64,000 bases of DNA from Telopea speciosissima (GCF_018873765.1 NC_057925.1:19851568-19915567); one strand, 5' to 3'. Positions 10,801-21,192 are shown, counted from the stretch's first letter. The notes: generated by a model from the letters alone, not told the origin. A program made the numbers and translations.

Positions 10801-11868
10801 GTTCTCTGTTCTTCTTCTTTCTCCGTTATTTATTTCCTCTGTTCTCACTTTCCATTACTTCCACCCGCTAGATTTTTGGATCCAAAACGAAGTAAGATCC
10901 GCTGCAACAACAAAATGGAAGCTGATTTGGTAGCTTAGAAGTTATTTTGTGGATGAGTTGATGCAAGTAATCGTCGCCGGAGTTGACTGTCGACAGCTGG
11001 AGTTGGAGCAGTGATGGCCGCCCATGGTGGTTGTGCTCTCCTACGGTGCCTCAACACGCTCCAGTGGAAAGAGAAATGTGGAAGATGATAGATTTCTTAG
11101 TAATTTTTAGGAAAATTTACTAAAAGGGTAAAATCGACATTGTCACTTTGGATGGTAACTCTTACTAAGAGGGTAAAATTGTCATTTTATCTTTTGGGGG
11201 TAACCTTGCTTAACGTCAAGGGGAAGGTTGATATTTTTGCAAAATTTAGGGTGTACTTGCCATTTCGAATAGTTATAGGGGGTGTCTGTGAAATTTTCCC
11301 TATTTATTATATCACACAAGAAGGATCAAGAAATGGTTTGGCATTTTCCGATTAAGGTTCAAAGTAGAAAAACACTTCTCTCTCTCTCTCTTCTGAAGGA
11401 AGCAAGCTAGAGACAAGACTGACTTTTATAAATAAAGTGCAAGAAAGGGAGCTAGCTACATTCTAAACACCTCCCCTTTAAAACAATAATTAAAAAGAAA
11501 AGGAAAGAAAAGAAAGGAAGCTTGATATGCTGTTTACTCTAGACAAGCATCCTGTTCAATATACAGTTACCGTTTTTTCCAATGGAAGATTCTATAACTG
11601 TTGAACCTTAATTTTGACCTATGCCCCGTAAATATTTGGGGAATAGTTCTCTGTGGGGGAGTTTGGCCCCTTTGCATGCACGGGCAAATGGGAGCACATG
11701 CAGAGGCATGAATAAGGTAGTCATTACTGCCATTCATGGGGCAGGGCAATCATTTTGCCCCCTCTATGATTGGGCACAAGGCGCACATTCCCACAAAAAA
11801 TTTCTTCCATAAACAAAGTAGAGATTCTAGATGCAAGTGCTAAAGTAGCTACAATGAAGTATTAAGGG

Positions 11869-11965
11869 GAACCCAGGGTCAGCCATCTAGAGGTCTCTCA
11901 AATTTGATCGGACCTACATGGCACATTGCAGTTTTAGGGGTAGGCTAGATAGGTACCCTGGGTTC
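11869..11965. mobile_element. Small (97-bp) MITE-like inverted repeat
   Basis: The left end GAACCCAGGGTCAGCCATCT is matched by the reverse complement of the right end, GAACCCAGGGTACCTATCTA (about 16 of 20 positions). No clear target duplication was found, so the superfamily is not assigned. Confidence 0.5.
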
Positions 11966-12029
11966 ATCGAAGCATTCATTTAGATAGCAATCAACAAATT
12001 AACTACATTAAAAACCCTGTGGAATGGTT

Positions 12030-12165
12030 AAAACCATAGGCAACCAGGCACCTTTCTCTTATCCTGTTTTGTGGTGTTGCCTTGGTCAACTTGTTGGTGT
12101 CGCCTTGGTTTTTTACCCCTTGATCGCCTTGGTTCTCCTAGGCGCCTTGACAACTATGGCTAAAC
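12030..12165. mobile_element. Possible decayed MITE
   Basis: The left end CCATAGGCAACCAGGCACCT and the reverse complement of the right end, GCCATAGTTGTCAAGGCGCC, are similar, and GCCTTGGT-type motifs recur inside. The right terminus (CAAGGCGCC...ACTATGG) resembles plant hAT-type MITE ends. No target duplication could be defined. Confidence 0.35.
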
Positions 12166-13379
12166 AAATCAGATAATCTATACAAATGTGATTGGCTTGA
12201 CCATGGATTCACGAGAAATAGTTTGGTTGGACCATGTTAAATGTAGAGACCAACTAAGTTAATTTGACTTCCCATGTAAGCAAATAACTTCCCATGTAAT
12301 CCTCTCATATGCACAATCAGACTACCATACAAGTCTAATAACTTGACATAGGCACACCCAATCACAATCACAACACTGCTAACCAGAGCTGCTATACCTA
12401 ATGTTGGAAGTCCCTCAGTGTTGCCCAGAGCTAATACATATATTATGTGATTGTTACTCAAGCAGACAACCCCAATCACTATTGGAGATCCTCACTGTTG
12501 ACATGCATACACACCCACTATCGTGTGACACCTTTCCTCTCAACCACAGGTAGACATATACAATTCCTGTGGCAAGGTCCACCCAATGTGCAAAACCATC
12601 CCACAAAAAAGTACTCCAAATACACAAGCAGACATCTACAACACAGAATACACATGTTTCGGCAAGTTGCCTAGAGGCACAAAGTAATGGTCACGCTGAC
12701 CTTAGCATCTACTTATCACTATTTTCCCAGCATAAAGCTAGGAGGCCACAACGACGACAATTTCCAAGTTCCCACCCTTGATGTCTAAATACTAAGCCTT
12801 CACCCATCTACCTCGAATGATCTAGGAGGTTGCACCCATGACAATTTTCATGCATCAAACCAAGAGGCCAAACAACTAGCCAATTTAGGTAGTCAATGCT
12901 ACTGGTGTCCAGTACCAACTGAACATACTCACATACAAACAAGTTGGGCTTATATGAATGCCCTAAAAGCAATCACATCCAGTCTAGGGTCTCAACTACA
13001 AACCTCCAAGACTAGCATATACAAATGAATACAGAAATTAAAAAAGAAGGCCAAGTAATAGAAATGCTCACAACCATGCAATGTGTCTGATTTCTGGTAT
13101 CCAAAGATGGAGCTGGGATTACCAACCACTCAGTGAAATCTTCAACTCCTCCCTAATTGATGGAGAGCTGGAATCTTCAAGTGTGCATAACCACTGGAGT
13201 CCCTGAGTGGTCTGGAGGAAAGTATTGTGTAGGATTGGAAAGCAAGGGAAGAGTATGACGTGGATGGGAGAAAATTAAGGAAAATAAAGTTGGAGGATTG
13301 TCAGCCATTGAGGACCGAGGTCTGAGACGTTCATGGCCAAGGTAGGACCAAAATCTTCTTGAACTTTCATGGCTGCAAG

Positions 13380-14284
13380 CAAGGGTGTCAATTTGGGACC
13401 GGAACCTGGAACCGTCCCAATATTGTCCCGCTAAAACCCGGTACCGGACCGTCCCATTAGTAAATGGGACGGTACTGGTATCTGATTTTGGTGCCGAATG
13501 ATTAATGGGACGGGATGGTTCTGGGACGGGATTCCCAACGGTACCAGTACCGAAATACCAATTAGGTACCGGATGGGACTAAAACTACTAGTACCGTTTA
13601 AAAAAAAAGAGTGTATAAGATCTTTTGAAAAAAAAATAAAAGAATATAAGATTTACGACTCATTAGGGTTAATTGCCTTTTGAATACGAAGAGGAACAAC
13701 AGGTCAACAGCTGTAGCTTGAAGTCTCTCCTCACAGAACCTGCTACAGTGCTACTCCCTCCTCCCTCCTCCGTTGACCAACTACATCTACCAAGTTCTTC
13801 TTTTTTGCACTTCGTACTTTGGACCATACTACCATGTGACATGTGTGATAAATAGAGTTTTGTTTAGGAAAATCAAAGAGAAAACACAATGAGATTCTTC
13901 CATTTTGTAGGACTTCTCTAGATTTAAAAAAATGAGAGGCTTATTACATGTGACCTTAGGGGAGTTTGAAGAAGTAAAACTATGATTTCATAATTTAAGT
14001 TGTTTTATAAAAAGTAGCAGACAATTTAGATTTCATGATAGTGAAAAAATTCCATAACACTAATAAACCCGCCTTGTTTGAAACAATTAAACTTCTTCTC
14101 CCTTTTTCTACAGTACCTAGAATCGTTTAAGAACCGGTACCGTCCTGTCCCACTAATAATCGGGACTGGGATCTAGGTTTGGTCCCGTTAACTAAATGGA
14201 ACGGTACTGGGATTGGCACTTTTGGTCCCGGTACCGGTACCATCCCATCCCAAATAATGGGAACCATCCCAGTTGACACCCTTA
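13380..14284. mobile_element. hAT-like non-autonomous element with exact 8-bp target duplication
   Basis: The termini are CAAGGGTGTCAA on the left and, reverse-complemented, TAAGGGTGTCAA on the right. The flanks are an exact 8-bp duplication, GCTGCAAG, at 13372-13379 and 14285-14292. Short CA-starting TIRs with 8-bp duplications define hAT elements. Both ends are packed with GGGACGGTACCGG-like motifs in both orientations over about 150-190 bp, which look like subterminal transposase-binding repeats. The 905-bp interior is AT-rich and has no transposase. Confidence 0.9.
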
Positions 14285-14600
14285 GCTGCAAGTAGTTCAG
14301 GCCATTGCGATGGGCTAAGTTAAGCTCAGCCCATATCTAGATTAAACTTGGCTTTCTGTCGGACCCACGAGCTCAAGTAACAACTTACAAAATACAAATT
14401 CCTTGTGCCCTTGAAGATCCTATCTGCTTTTGCAAAATCCTGGTTTATCCACTTACCACTATCCGTTGGTGTTGTCTACGTTTAGCAGAGAATAGAATAT
14501 ATTTGAGTTGATAAGCTGCGATGAGTCTCTTGTTATGGTGGTTTGGAATTGATGGTTGTGGGTTTTATGATGTACCCAATCTACTTGCCTTTTAACCCAG

Positions 14601-14609
14601 ATATAAAAG
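14601..14609 (+). promoter_or_regulatory. Candidate TATA box of the PPR gene
   Basis: ATATAAAAG lies about 50 bp before the ATG of the PPR gene. The composition and position would suit a short 5' leader, but the transcription start is not known. Confidence 0.4.
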
Positions 14610-14655
14610 AAATTGATGACTGATAGGGGTACAGCCCAAGTCCTCAAGAACGCGA

Positions 14656-16449
14656 ATGGCGATTTCTACTCTTCAACTAATCCATTTGTCTTCCCCCAAC
14701 TCAGCAACTCCCCATGAGGCACCCTTTCCTCCACTCTCTCTCTTACCCAAATGCAGATCTCTCAGAGAAATCAAGCAAATCCAAGCTGCCATCATAAAGT
14801 CCCAACTCCAACATGAGTTCTCTGTCCTCACCAAGCTCATAAATTCCTGTACGGCAAACCCATCTTCCTCTATGGAACACGCCCAACACTTGTTCGACAG
14901 AATTCCCCAACCTGATATCATGCTATTTAACAGCATGGCTCGTGGGTATGCTCGCAGCCATTACCCAGTTCGTGCTATGGCTCTCTTTGCCCGTGTACTT
15001 AATTTGGGCCTCTACCCTGATGACTACACATTCCCGTCCCTTCTCAAGGCGTGTGCCAACGCTAAAGCCATTGGAGATGGGAAACAATTGCATTGCGTTG
15101 CCATCAAACATGGCTTTCATTTTAATGTCTATGTCCACCCCACCCTTATCACTATGTATGCCGAGTGTGGTGATGCGGATGCTGCAAGCCGAGTCTTTGA
15201 CAAGATTTTGGAACCCTGTGTTGTTACTTACAATGCACTAATCACCGGTTATACTAGAAACAGCAGGCCTAACAAGGCGTTGGCCTTGTTTAGGCAATTG
15301 CAAGCAAGCAATCTCAAATCCACCTATGTTACCATGCTTAGCGTACTTTCTTCTTGTGCTATGTTGGGTGCATTGGAGTTGGGGAAGTGGATACATGAGT
15401 ACATTAGAAAGAATGGGTTCGATGAATATGTAAAGGTGAACACTGCCCTTATTGACATGTATGCAAAGTGTGGGAGCTTGGAGGATGCTGTATCTGTGTT
15501 TGAGAGTACACAGTTTAGAGATACGCAGGCTTGGTCAGCAATGGTTGTGGCTTATGCAATTCATGGACATGGTAGCAAAGCAATATCTATGTTTGAAGAG
15601 ATGATAAGAGCAGGTGTGCAACCGGATGAAATTACATTTCTTGGTATTTTATATGCATGCAGTCATACAGGGTTGGTGGATGAAGGTTGCAATTATTTTC
15701 ACAGCATGGTTAACCATTATGGGATTGTTCCTAGTGTCAAGCATTATGGCTGTATGGTGGATTTGTTTGGTCGAGCAGGGCGCTTGGATGAGGCTTTTCG
15801 GTTTATTGAGGACCTGCCAATCAATCCCACACCCATATTATGGCGAACTTTATTATCTGCATGTAGCAGTCATGGCAATGTGGAATTGGCAAAGCATGTG
15901 TTTGAGCGGATTTTTGAATTAGATGACTCACATGGAGGGGACTATGTGATATTATCAAATATGTTTGCAAGAGCTGGGAGATGGGAAGATGTGAATAATT
16001 TGAGGAAGATGATGAAAGATAGAGGAGTTGTAAAGGTCCCGGGATGTAGTTCAGTCGAGGTGGACAATGTGGTGCACGAGTTCTTCTCAGGGGATGGAAC
16101 ACATTCTGAGTCTAAGGGATTGCATAGGGTACTGGATGACTTAGTTAAGGAATTAAAGTTGGTTGGATATGTGCCTGATACTTCTTTGGTTGTTCACGCG
16201 GACATGGAAGAGGAGGAGAAAGAAGCCACTCTTAGATATCACAGTGAAAAGTTGGCAATTGCTTTTGGGCTAATAAACACTCCTCCAGGGACAAGTATAC
16301 GTGTAGTGAAGAACCTCCGTGTCTGTGGAGATTGTCATTCTGCTGCAAAACTTATTTCAATGATCTTTGGTAGGCAGATAATCCTCAGAGACCTCCAACG
16401 CTTCCATCATTTCAAGGATGGCAAGTGTTCTTGTGGAGATTACTGGTAG
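14656..16449 (+). CDS. OTP85: Pentatricopeptide repeat protein, PLS-DYW class, OTP85-like RNA editing factor
   Basis: This is an intact 597-aa single-exon gene. The N-terminus is rich in Ser, Thr and Pro, compatible with organelle targeting. PLS-type PPR repeats fill roughly residues 50-440, for example DIMLFNSMARGYARS, YPDDYTFPSLLKACA and VKVNTALIDMYAKCG. E and E+ regions and a DYW deaminase domain follow. The deaminase signature is present: HSE at residues 529-531 and CGDC at 557-560, then HH at 584-585 with CSC at 591-593, ending in DYW. DYW proteins bind organelle RNA through the repeats and convert specific cytidines to uridine. From memory of the family, the sequence matches Arabidopsis At2g02980 (OTP85, plastid ndhD editing) over its whole length, including the PGCSSVEVDNVVHEFFSGDG stretch. 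That makes orthology likely, although the editing site here is inferred. Confidence 0.93.
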   Translation: MAISTLQLIHLSSPNSATPHEAPFPPLSLLPKCRSLREIKQIQAAIIKSQLQHEFSVLTKLINSCTANPSSSMEHAQHLFDRIPQPDIMLFNSMARGYARSHYPVRAMALFARVLNLGLYPDDYTFPSLLKACANAKAIGDGKQLHCVAIKHGFHFNVYVHPTLITMYAECGDADAASRVFDKILEPCVVTYNALITGYTRNSRPNKALALFRQLQASNLKSTYVTMLSVLSSCAMLGALELGKWIHEYIRKNGFDEYVKVNTALIDMYAKCGSLEDAVSVFESTQFRDTQAWSAMVVAYAIHGHGSKAISMFEEMIRAGVQPDEITFLGILYACSHTGLVDEGCNYFHSMVNHYGIVPSVKHYGCMVDLFGRAGRLDEAFRFIEDLPINPTPILWRTLLSACSSHGNVELAKHVFERIFELDDSHGGDYVILSNMFARAGRWEDVNNLRKMMKDRGVVKVPGCSSVEVDNVVHEFFSGDGTHSESKGLHRVLDDLVKELKLVGYVPDTSLVVHADMEEEEKEATLRYHSEKLAIAFGLINTPPGTSIRVVKNLRVCGDCHSAAKLISMIFGRQIILRDLQRFHHFKDGKCSCGDYW

Positions 16450-18311
16450 TAAAAATTTGTTGTAATCTTCCATTATTAATTTTTTTTTTCTTTTTGCGAA
16501 ATTTACATATGTTTGTACACAGAGAATATTATTATTGTAGATTGTATTCAAATGTACCATTAATTTCAGAATTCCTTGGCATAATTGACAATTGAAAATC
16601 ATATAGGATTGTCCCCATTCAACACAGGCTTCCAGCAAAACGTTTATCGGTCAGAAGCAGTCTTGGGTCAAGTCTGAGCATGCCCTCCCAAATAGAAATT
16701 GGTTTCAGCAAAACAATATTAGTTGGAGTACTTTATTACTTCTATCCTTCAAAGTGACCTTGTGCAGTTGGACAGTTATACGTGTTAGTTTTTGAGAAAT
16801 TTAATCATCATTCAGGAAATTTCAATTTGTAGTTTTCTTGTGAATAAGTATAATTGCTTTATGATATAACACATTTATACTATTCAAGTGCATATGTTCA
16901 TACTGATTGAACCACCAAAATCCATGATGGAGGCTAGTGAAAAATCTGTATAAACATACAATCAGAAACACCACCTTAGGGGAGAAATCTAGCTACTCTA
17001 CTTATAATGTCCAGCCAGCTCAGCCTCAATTTCAACTTTTAAAAGCTTTAAATAACTGATGGAAAAAACAACCTTCATAGTTAGAGGAGCAAGCTCACCC
17101 AGGAGCCCAAATCTACCCTCTTCATGTTTGTGGTGAAGTGGAACAACTTGAATAGCTTCATCTTTGAAAAATTTAGGGGAAAAAATATAACAGCAGAAAA
17201 TAATTTATTTTCTAAAATGAAAAAAACCTTGTTCAATTCCTCATCACGATCACTTTCTTCTCTCTTTCTCTATCTCTCAAGAACACAGTTAATGAAATTT
17301 AAGAAAGAAATGACTGATAATCAATAAACAGGCCTAGTAAAAATTCAAATTATGATTAACGTATAGTGTTTTTGAAAGTTGAAGAATCCAGAGGTGCTTC
17401 CTTGAAATTGCAACTAATGACACCGAGAATGAACCGGTCCCCAGTACATGATGAAGCTTTAGTTGTTTTGAAAGGTGAAGTTCGTTTTGTTTTTTAGTAA
17501 TTACCATCAAAAGCAAATAGGATTCATATGGAGATTTTCATGATACCCAAGACAGGGGATTCTACATACAGAACTCAACATCTAAACATGCATTGGATAT
17601 AAAGCTAACATTGTACTCAAATTACATAGAGCCATAATCTTTACTAAGAACTACACCATGATAACTTGTAGACTACTTCCCTAATATGTTCCTTCTTTCT
17701 TTTTTTGGTTTACTCTTCCCATAATCACCTACACTGGCCAAGCCAATCTGGCCTAAAGAAAATTTGTTCATTTTTGGACCTTAGAAAGAATACCTATTCT
17801 CAAGGCTTGGTTTGTAGATGGTGGAGCTATTTGTGCATTAAACTTCCATTAATAGAGGATCAAGTTAATCCACTGGACTAATTGTGAAATCCAAAGGAAA
17901 ATATGAAACCCAAAAAAAAGAATTTATTTTATAGCAAAAGTAACCTACCACCAGCACCAGGGGAGCTCCTTATTGTCAGGCATATCCAAGATAAGTACTC
18001 CCTTTCAAGAAATCTTTTTATTTGTTTGGTGACACAAATGACGCAAAGCATATGAAAAGGTATTAGTTTGTTTCCCTGAACAATTGGGTGAAAAAGGTCT
18101 CTTTGTGTTGAACATTATCAGATTTCAAGAGGACAGAGGTTTACAAATTATTGCTCTGGGCAACCATAATAATACAATCAAGTATAATAAACATAAACAA
18201 GACCTGTGAAACTTGTGGAACTAACAAATACAGATGGAAATCCAAATTCTGAAGGAAAAAGAATAGATATCAATTATACAAAGCTCTACTAGTTCTCAAG
18301 TATCTACCTTT
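16450..18311. other. Intergenic sequence between the PPR and DUF247 genes
   Basis: This AT-rich stretch shows no convincing ORF and no TE signature. A T-rich run at 16479-16493 could belong to the PPR 3' untranslated region. A short CT-rich tract lies near 17256-17280. Confidence 0.5.
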
Positions 18312-19604
18312 TTATTGGAAGACAGAGAAATATGTCTGAACAATGAATATTAGCATGATCATGATCGTTGTGATGTATACAAAAAGGGTCCATTGGCCCC
18401 TGAAACTCTTATGGAATTTATATAACATCACAGGCACAAAGTTCATCTTCCTTCTGTAGTGATTTTCAATATGGAGTGTAACTTCCCGGTATTCACTAAG
18501 ATTTGGTACCAAGTTGGCCGTCAAATCGTGGAAGAGATCAGCCACTTCTTGGTCACCTCCAAGGAAGTTAAAGATTATGTTCTTTGATCTCAGCTCTTTC
18601 ACATCATCAGCATTCGCAATAAGTGACTCCAGGAGACAGATGTAGGAGGTGATGGCAAAGTCACTAGAAGCATCAGGGCATGCTTCATAAGCTACCAGAT
18701 TTAAAAACATGGTCTTAGTTGATTGATCAACCACAACTGCAGGAAGTAAAAGCTCACCATGGATGAGTTGAGGTACAAAATTTACACTTCTTAAGCTTGA
18801 ACTAGTACTTCTCTTGCACACTATCCCGGCAGCTCGAAGCTCTTGGATTGATCTGAATGGGTGAAATAAATGGTGCTCTTTCTGTGTAAATAGAAATATC
18901 TTCGGCGAAGGTGTAGCACCAACAAATTCATTCCAGACTAGGTGGAGGAGATGAGGAGGATGATCGTATTCCTGCGAAGAAGAGTTGGCCCCAGATAGCC
19001 TCCCGATGAATTTTCGGATCATTTGTTGCCCTTCAGTTAAGCGAAAGCTCATCAATGCCTGGAGGACTAGAAATGGAATTTGATTCTCTAGCAAGAACAT
19101 GTCCCTTAACACAAAAGCTATCTGGTCATCTTTCATCTTCATATCCTGGAGCCTGCCTTTCACCGCACAATCAATAAAATAGAGAAGAAAACAACCATCC
19201 AGGAACATCATGCGCATAAATTCATCATCTTTGAATGCATCAATTGAACCTTCAGCATAACAGTCCCTTGCTTTGTGGCTTACCACAACAAAATTGAAGT
19301 AGAATTTTCTGGTGTCTCGGCCTGAGATGAACTTCTGTGCAATTGTAGCCTTGAGCTTCTCCAATGATTGAAGCTTGGGATGCCTATGGTGAAATGGACC
19401 AATGGAAACCACAATTGGATCATAGCATCCTTTGTTTTTCTCAATCTCTCTCAAAGTCATGGGAACCCTCTGTAGCTTATATATAGAAGATTGACAGGTT
19501 CCTTGTTCTTCTCCATTCCTAGTCATTGAGATCCACCACTCTGGTAGAATAGGCTCAATCTGTATTTCATCTCCAACCACAAGAGCAGAAGAGCTTGCCA
19601 TCAT
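18312..19604 (-). CDS. DUF247 (UPF0481) plant membrane protein
   Basis: This is an intact 430-aa ORF starting with two ATGs. It has the DUF247 hallmarks in order: SIYKLQRVPMTLREI near residue 40, PIVVSIGPFHHRHPKL near 63-78, MMFLDGCFLLYF near 130-142, and DMFLLENQIPFLVLQAL near 168-184. The C-terminal 25 residues (WTLFVYITTIMIMLIFIVQT and on) form a hydrophobic segment that probably anchors it in a membrane. DUF247 proteins are a large plant-specific family of mostly unknown function. Some act in self-incompatibility in grasses, but nothing ties this copy to that role. It runs head to tail toward the PPR gene's 3' end with a 1.9-kb gap. The length is normal for the family and no lesions are visible. 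Confidence 0.92.
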   Translation of the reverse strand: MMASSSALVVGDEIQIEPILPEWWISMTRNGEEQGTCQSSIYKLQRVPMTLREIEKNKGCYDPIVVSIGPFHHRHPKLQSLEKLKATIAQKFISGRDTRKFYFNFVVVSHKARDCYAEGSIDAFKDDEFMRMMFLDGCFLLYFIDCAVKGRLQDMKMKDDQIAFVLRDMFLLENQIPFLVLQALMSFRLTEGQQMIRKFIGRLSGANSSSQEYDHPPHLLHLVWNEFVGATPSPKIFLFTQKEHHLFHPFRSIQELRAAGIVCKRSTSSSLRSVNFVPQLIHGELLLPAVVVDQSTKTMFLNLVAYEACPDASSDFAITSYICLLESLIANADDVKELRSKNIIFNFLGGDQEVADLFHDLTANLVPNLSEYREVTLHIENHYRRKMNFVPVMLYKFHKSFRGQWTLFVYITTIMIMLIFIVQTYFSVFQ

Positions 19605-20050
19605 TTAAGAATAGTGAATTTTAATCAGATTGGTGCTCCTTCAATTCATTGACACTTTTTATGGTATTGAATGGATGCAAAGGAGGGGGAGGTACCTTAC
19701 CTTCTCTCTGGTTGTGAATGTAGTGAGTATGCTTGCTTTAGGGAGATACTTATGCAGAATTTGCAAGGCAAGGATAAAGCTGCATAGCATGAGGGATTCC
19801 CTTCTTCATGGATCCAATCTTGAAGGTGAAACAGTAACAAATTTGTGCCCATCAGGTTGTATCAGTTGGGTTCTGTGATGGGTTCCTTCTTCTCTCCTGA
19901 AGTTCTCAAATCAAGATTCAAGAACAAAGGACTTTTACTTTGTTTACCAAATTACCTCCAGATGAGATGGACTAGTTATTCCTGATTCCCCTCCCCCACC
20001 CCCACTCTCACCCTCTTTCAGTCCCCATCTCCGCCATTACTCTCTCTGCG
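19605..20050. other. Upstream region of the DUF247 gene
   Basis: No gene is recognised. This stretch should contain the DUF247 promoter (reading leftward). From about 19980 it becomes CT- and CCCCACCC-rich and leads into the JmjC fragment. Confidence 0.4.
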
Positions 20051-20520
20051 TGGAGAAGCATTCACGACAGCACCGCAAGTGTTACCCAGCACTCCTTCCT
20101 CTCCCATGCCCTCTCTTCCTTGTCTGGCTCACTCTACCCCTAATGGCCTTTCAGACGCCCTTGTCCCCAGACCCGACGACCCTTCTTGCCACTGCTGCGC
20201 TTCCGCCCATGTCCAGCTCTTTCCCTTTTCTGCTGCTCTCAGTCTCATCTCTTCTTTTTCGCCTTCCTATTCATTCGTCGCATATGCCCATGTCCAGCAC
20301 CGGAACGATTGCTTCCACTCATAATACTCTGCTTTTGCTGCCGATGTCGATTCCCACATCCTCTGGGCTACCCAAGCTCTATGTTACCTCCCTGATGCTG
20401 TCAATCTCTGGATCGGTAACCATCTCTCAGAGACCTCATTCCAGAAGGACCACAACGAGAATCTTTACGCCGTCATCTCCGACGTGAAGCATTTCCTCCT
20501 CCCCACCCCCACACCAAGAG
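20051..20520 (+). pseudogene. Broken JmjC-domain (JMJD7/JMJ32-like) gene fragment
   Basis: In one frame, HSFLSHALSSLSGSLYP ends in a stop near 20140. After a +1-type shift, TPNGLSDALVPRPDDP, SAHVQLFPFSAALSLI and FVAYAHVQHRNDCFHS follow, with a stop at about 20322. In the same frame, ADVDSHILWATQALCYLPDA, VNLWIGNHLSETSFQKDHNE and NLYAVISDVKHFLLP follow. The last blocks match the JmjC domain of the JMJD7/JMJ32 family. That family normally has HKDHYENLY, with the iron-binding HxD, whereas here the motif has become QKDHNENLY, so the first histidine is lost. The C-terminal half of the domain is absent. It is a dead fragment lying next to an unrelated kinase fragment in opposite orientation. Confidence 0.72.
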
Positions 20521-20524
20521 ATTG

Positions 20525-20770
20525 TAGCAAGCCAGCCGAATCTTGAGCACCGCCTCCATGTCCTCCACCTTATACTCCCCCTGCAACCCTCGGGTCAGCA
20601 GCTTCGCTGAGCCTCATTTCCGCATAGAGCTCCTTCACTCAATCTATCAGACCGATGGGCCTCTACCCACACGCCACCTCCAGCACCACCACCGCATCGC
20701 TGGCCGCCGTCGGCGTCACCGTGTTCGCCAAATCCGGCTCTAGGTACCCAAGCGTGCCCACCATTTTGTG
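20525..20770 (-). pseudogene. Lectin-receptor-kinase (LecRK) kinase-domain fragment
   Basis: Reading leftward from 20770, the minus strand encodes DHKMVGTLGYLEPDLANTVT, then VLEVACG, a stop, RPIGLID, a stop, and SEAADPRVAGG. With a frame change it then reads YKVEDMEAVLKIRLACYNL. This order matches kinase subdomains VIII to XI of plant L-type lectin receptor kinases, which have VGTLGYLAPEL, LLEVACGRRPI and a DPRL block. The canonical APE has become EPD, and there are at least two stops and one frameshift. The match is cut at 20773, exactly where copia element 2 inserted. Only a few further kinase-like residues can be read after the other copy of the target duplication at 28217. Confidence 0.7.
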
Positions 20771-20773
20771 ATC

Positions 20774-21179
20774 TGGAAATCGGTGATGGGCCTGAGGCCC
20801 AGCTGGTCCGCCCACATGGGGCAGGCCGAGCCAAAAACGAGAGAGAGAGAGAGAGAGAGGGACGATCACTGAAGTGACCGATCCCTTCTCTGATTGGCCT
20901 ATCCCAAGGTTTTAGCCTATATATAGATATAAGATATAAGACATAAAACCCTAGGTGTGCAATAATTGATTAGATCTCTCTCTCTTTCAAGTTCTGTGTT
21001 TTTCTAGGGTTTCTATTCAGTTGCCTACGGTTTTGTGGTGTGAAGTTCTCTGTGGAGAAGTCTGTAGAGATTGCGTTGTGCTAAGCCGCCTTCGATCGTC
21101 CCTTCCGCTTCGATTCCATTCAGTTCAGGTAATCCCTAAACTTTTGAATATATGGAATTGGATGTATGTTTTCCTAATA
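20774..21179 (+). repeat. 5' LTR of copia element 2
   Basis: The 406-bp LTR begins TG but ends in CCTAATA, where the other LTR has CCTAACA, so the terminal CA has mutated to TA. It contains a short GA tract (about 20839-20860) and a leader-like TATATATAGATATAAGA segment that may hold the promoter. Confidence 0.9.
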
Positions 21180-21180
21180 G

Positions 21181-21192
21181 TGGCATCAGAGC
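21181..21192 (+). other. Primer-binding site of copia element 2
   Basis: TGGCATCAGAGC lies one base after the 5' LTR. It differs from the usual TGGTATCAGAGC by one base. Confidence 0.85.

Larger units (their letters stand above)
3654..11300. mobile_element. Pack-MULE-like TIR element 2 with exact 9-bp target duplication, carrying a nested copia element
   Basis: The left end GGGCAAATTTCACGGACACC and the reverse complement of the right end, GGGAAAATTTCACAGACACC, start TIRs that stay similar for about 75 bp or more. The flanks are an exact 9-bp duplication, TATTTATTA, at 3645-3653 and 11301-11309. With the nested copia element and one copy of its duplication removed, the host element is about 2.1 kb. 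It has no transposase, but it carries a DEAD-box helicase fragment near 10.7 kb and an intron-containing fragment of an unrecognised gene at 4.2-4.65 kb. Non-autonomous MULEs carrying host gene pieces are called Pack-MULEs. Confidence 0.9.
11310..13379. other. Intergenic stretch with small MITE-like repeats, no gene recognised
   Basis: There is a CT run near 11372-11392. A segment at about 11637-11810 has weakly inverted ends (GGAATAGTTCTCTGTGGGGG and TTCCCACAAAAAATTTCTTC) and might be a decayed MITE. Two better candidates are listed separately. From 12180 to 13370 the sequence is unique-looking, with only short ORFs that match nothing I know. Confidence 0.4.

Noticed and set aside
12237-12479. 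80-aa minus-strand ORF
   Set aside because: No domain, composition like surrounding non-coding DNA, overlapping ORFs on the other strand.
20050-20487. 145-aa plus-strand ORF as an independent gene
   Set aside because: It is an out-of-frame reading of the JmjC fragment; the real homology lies in the other two frames.
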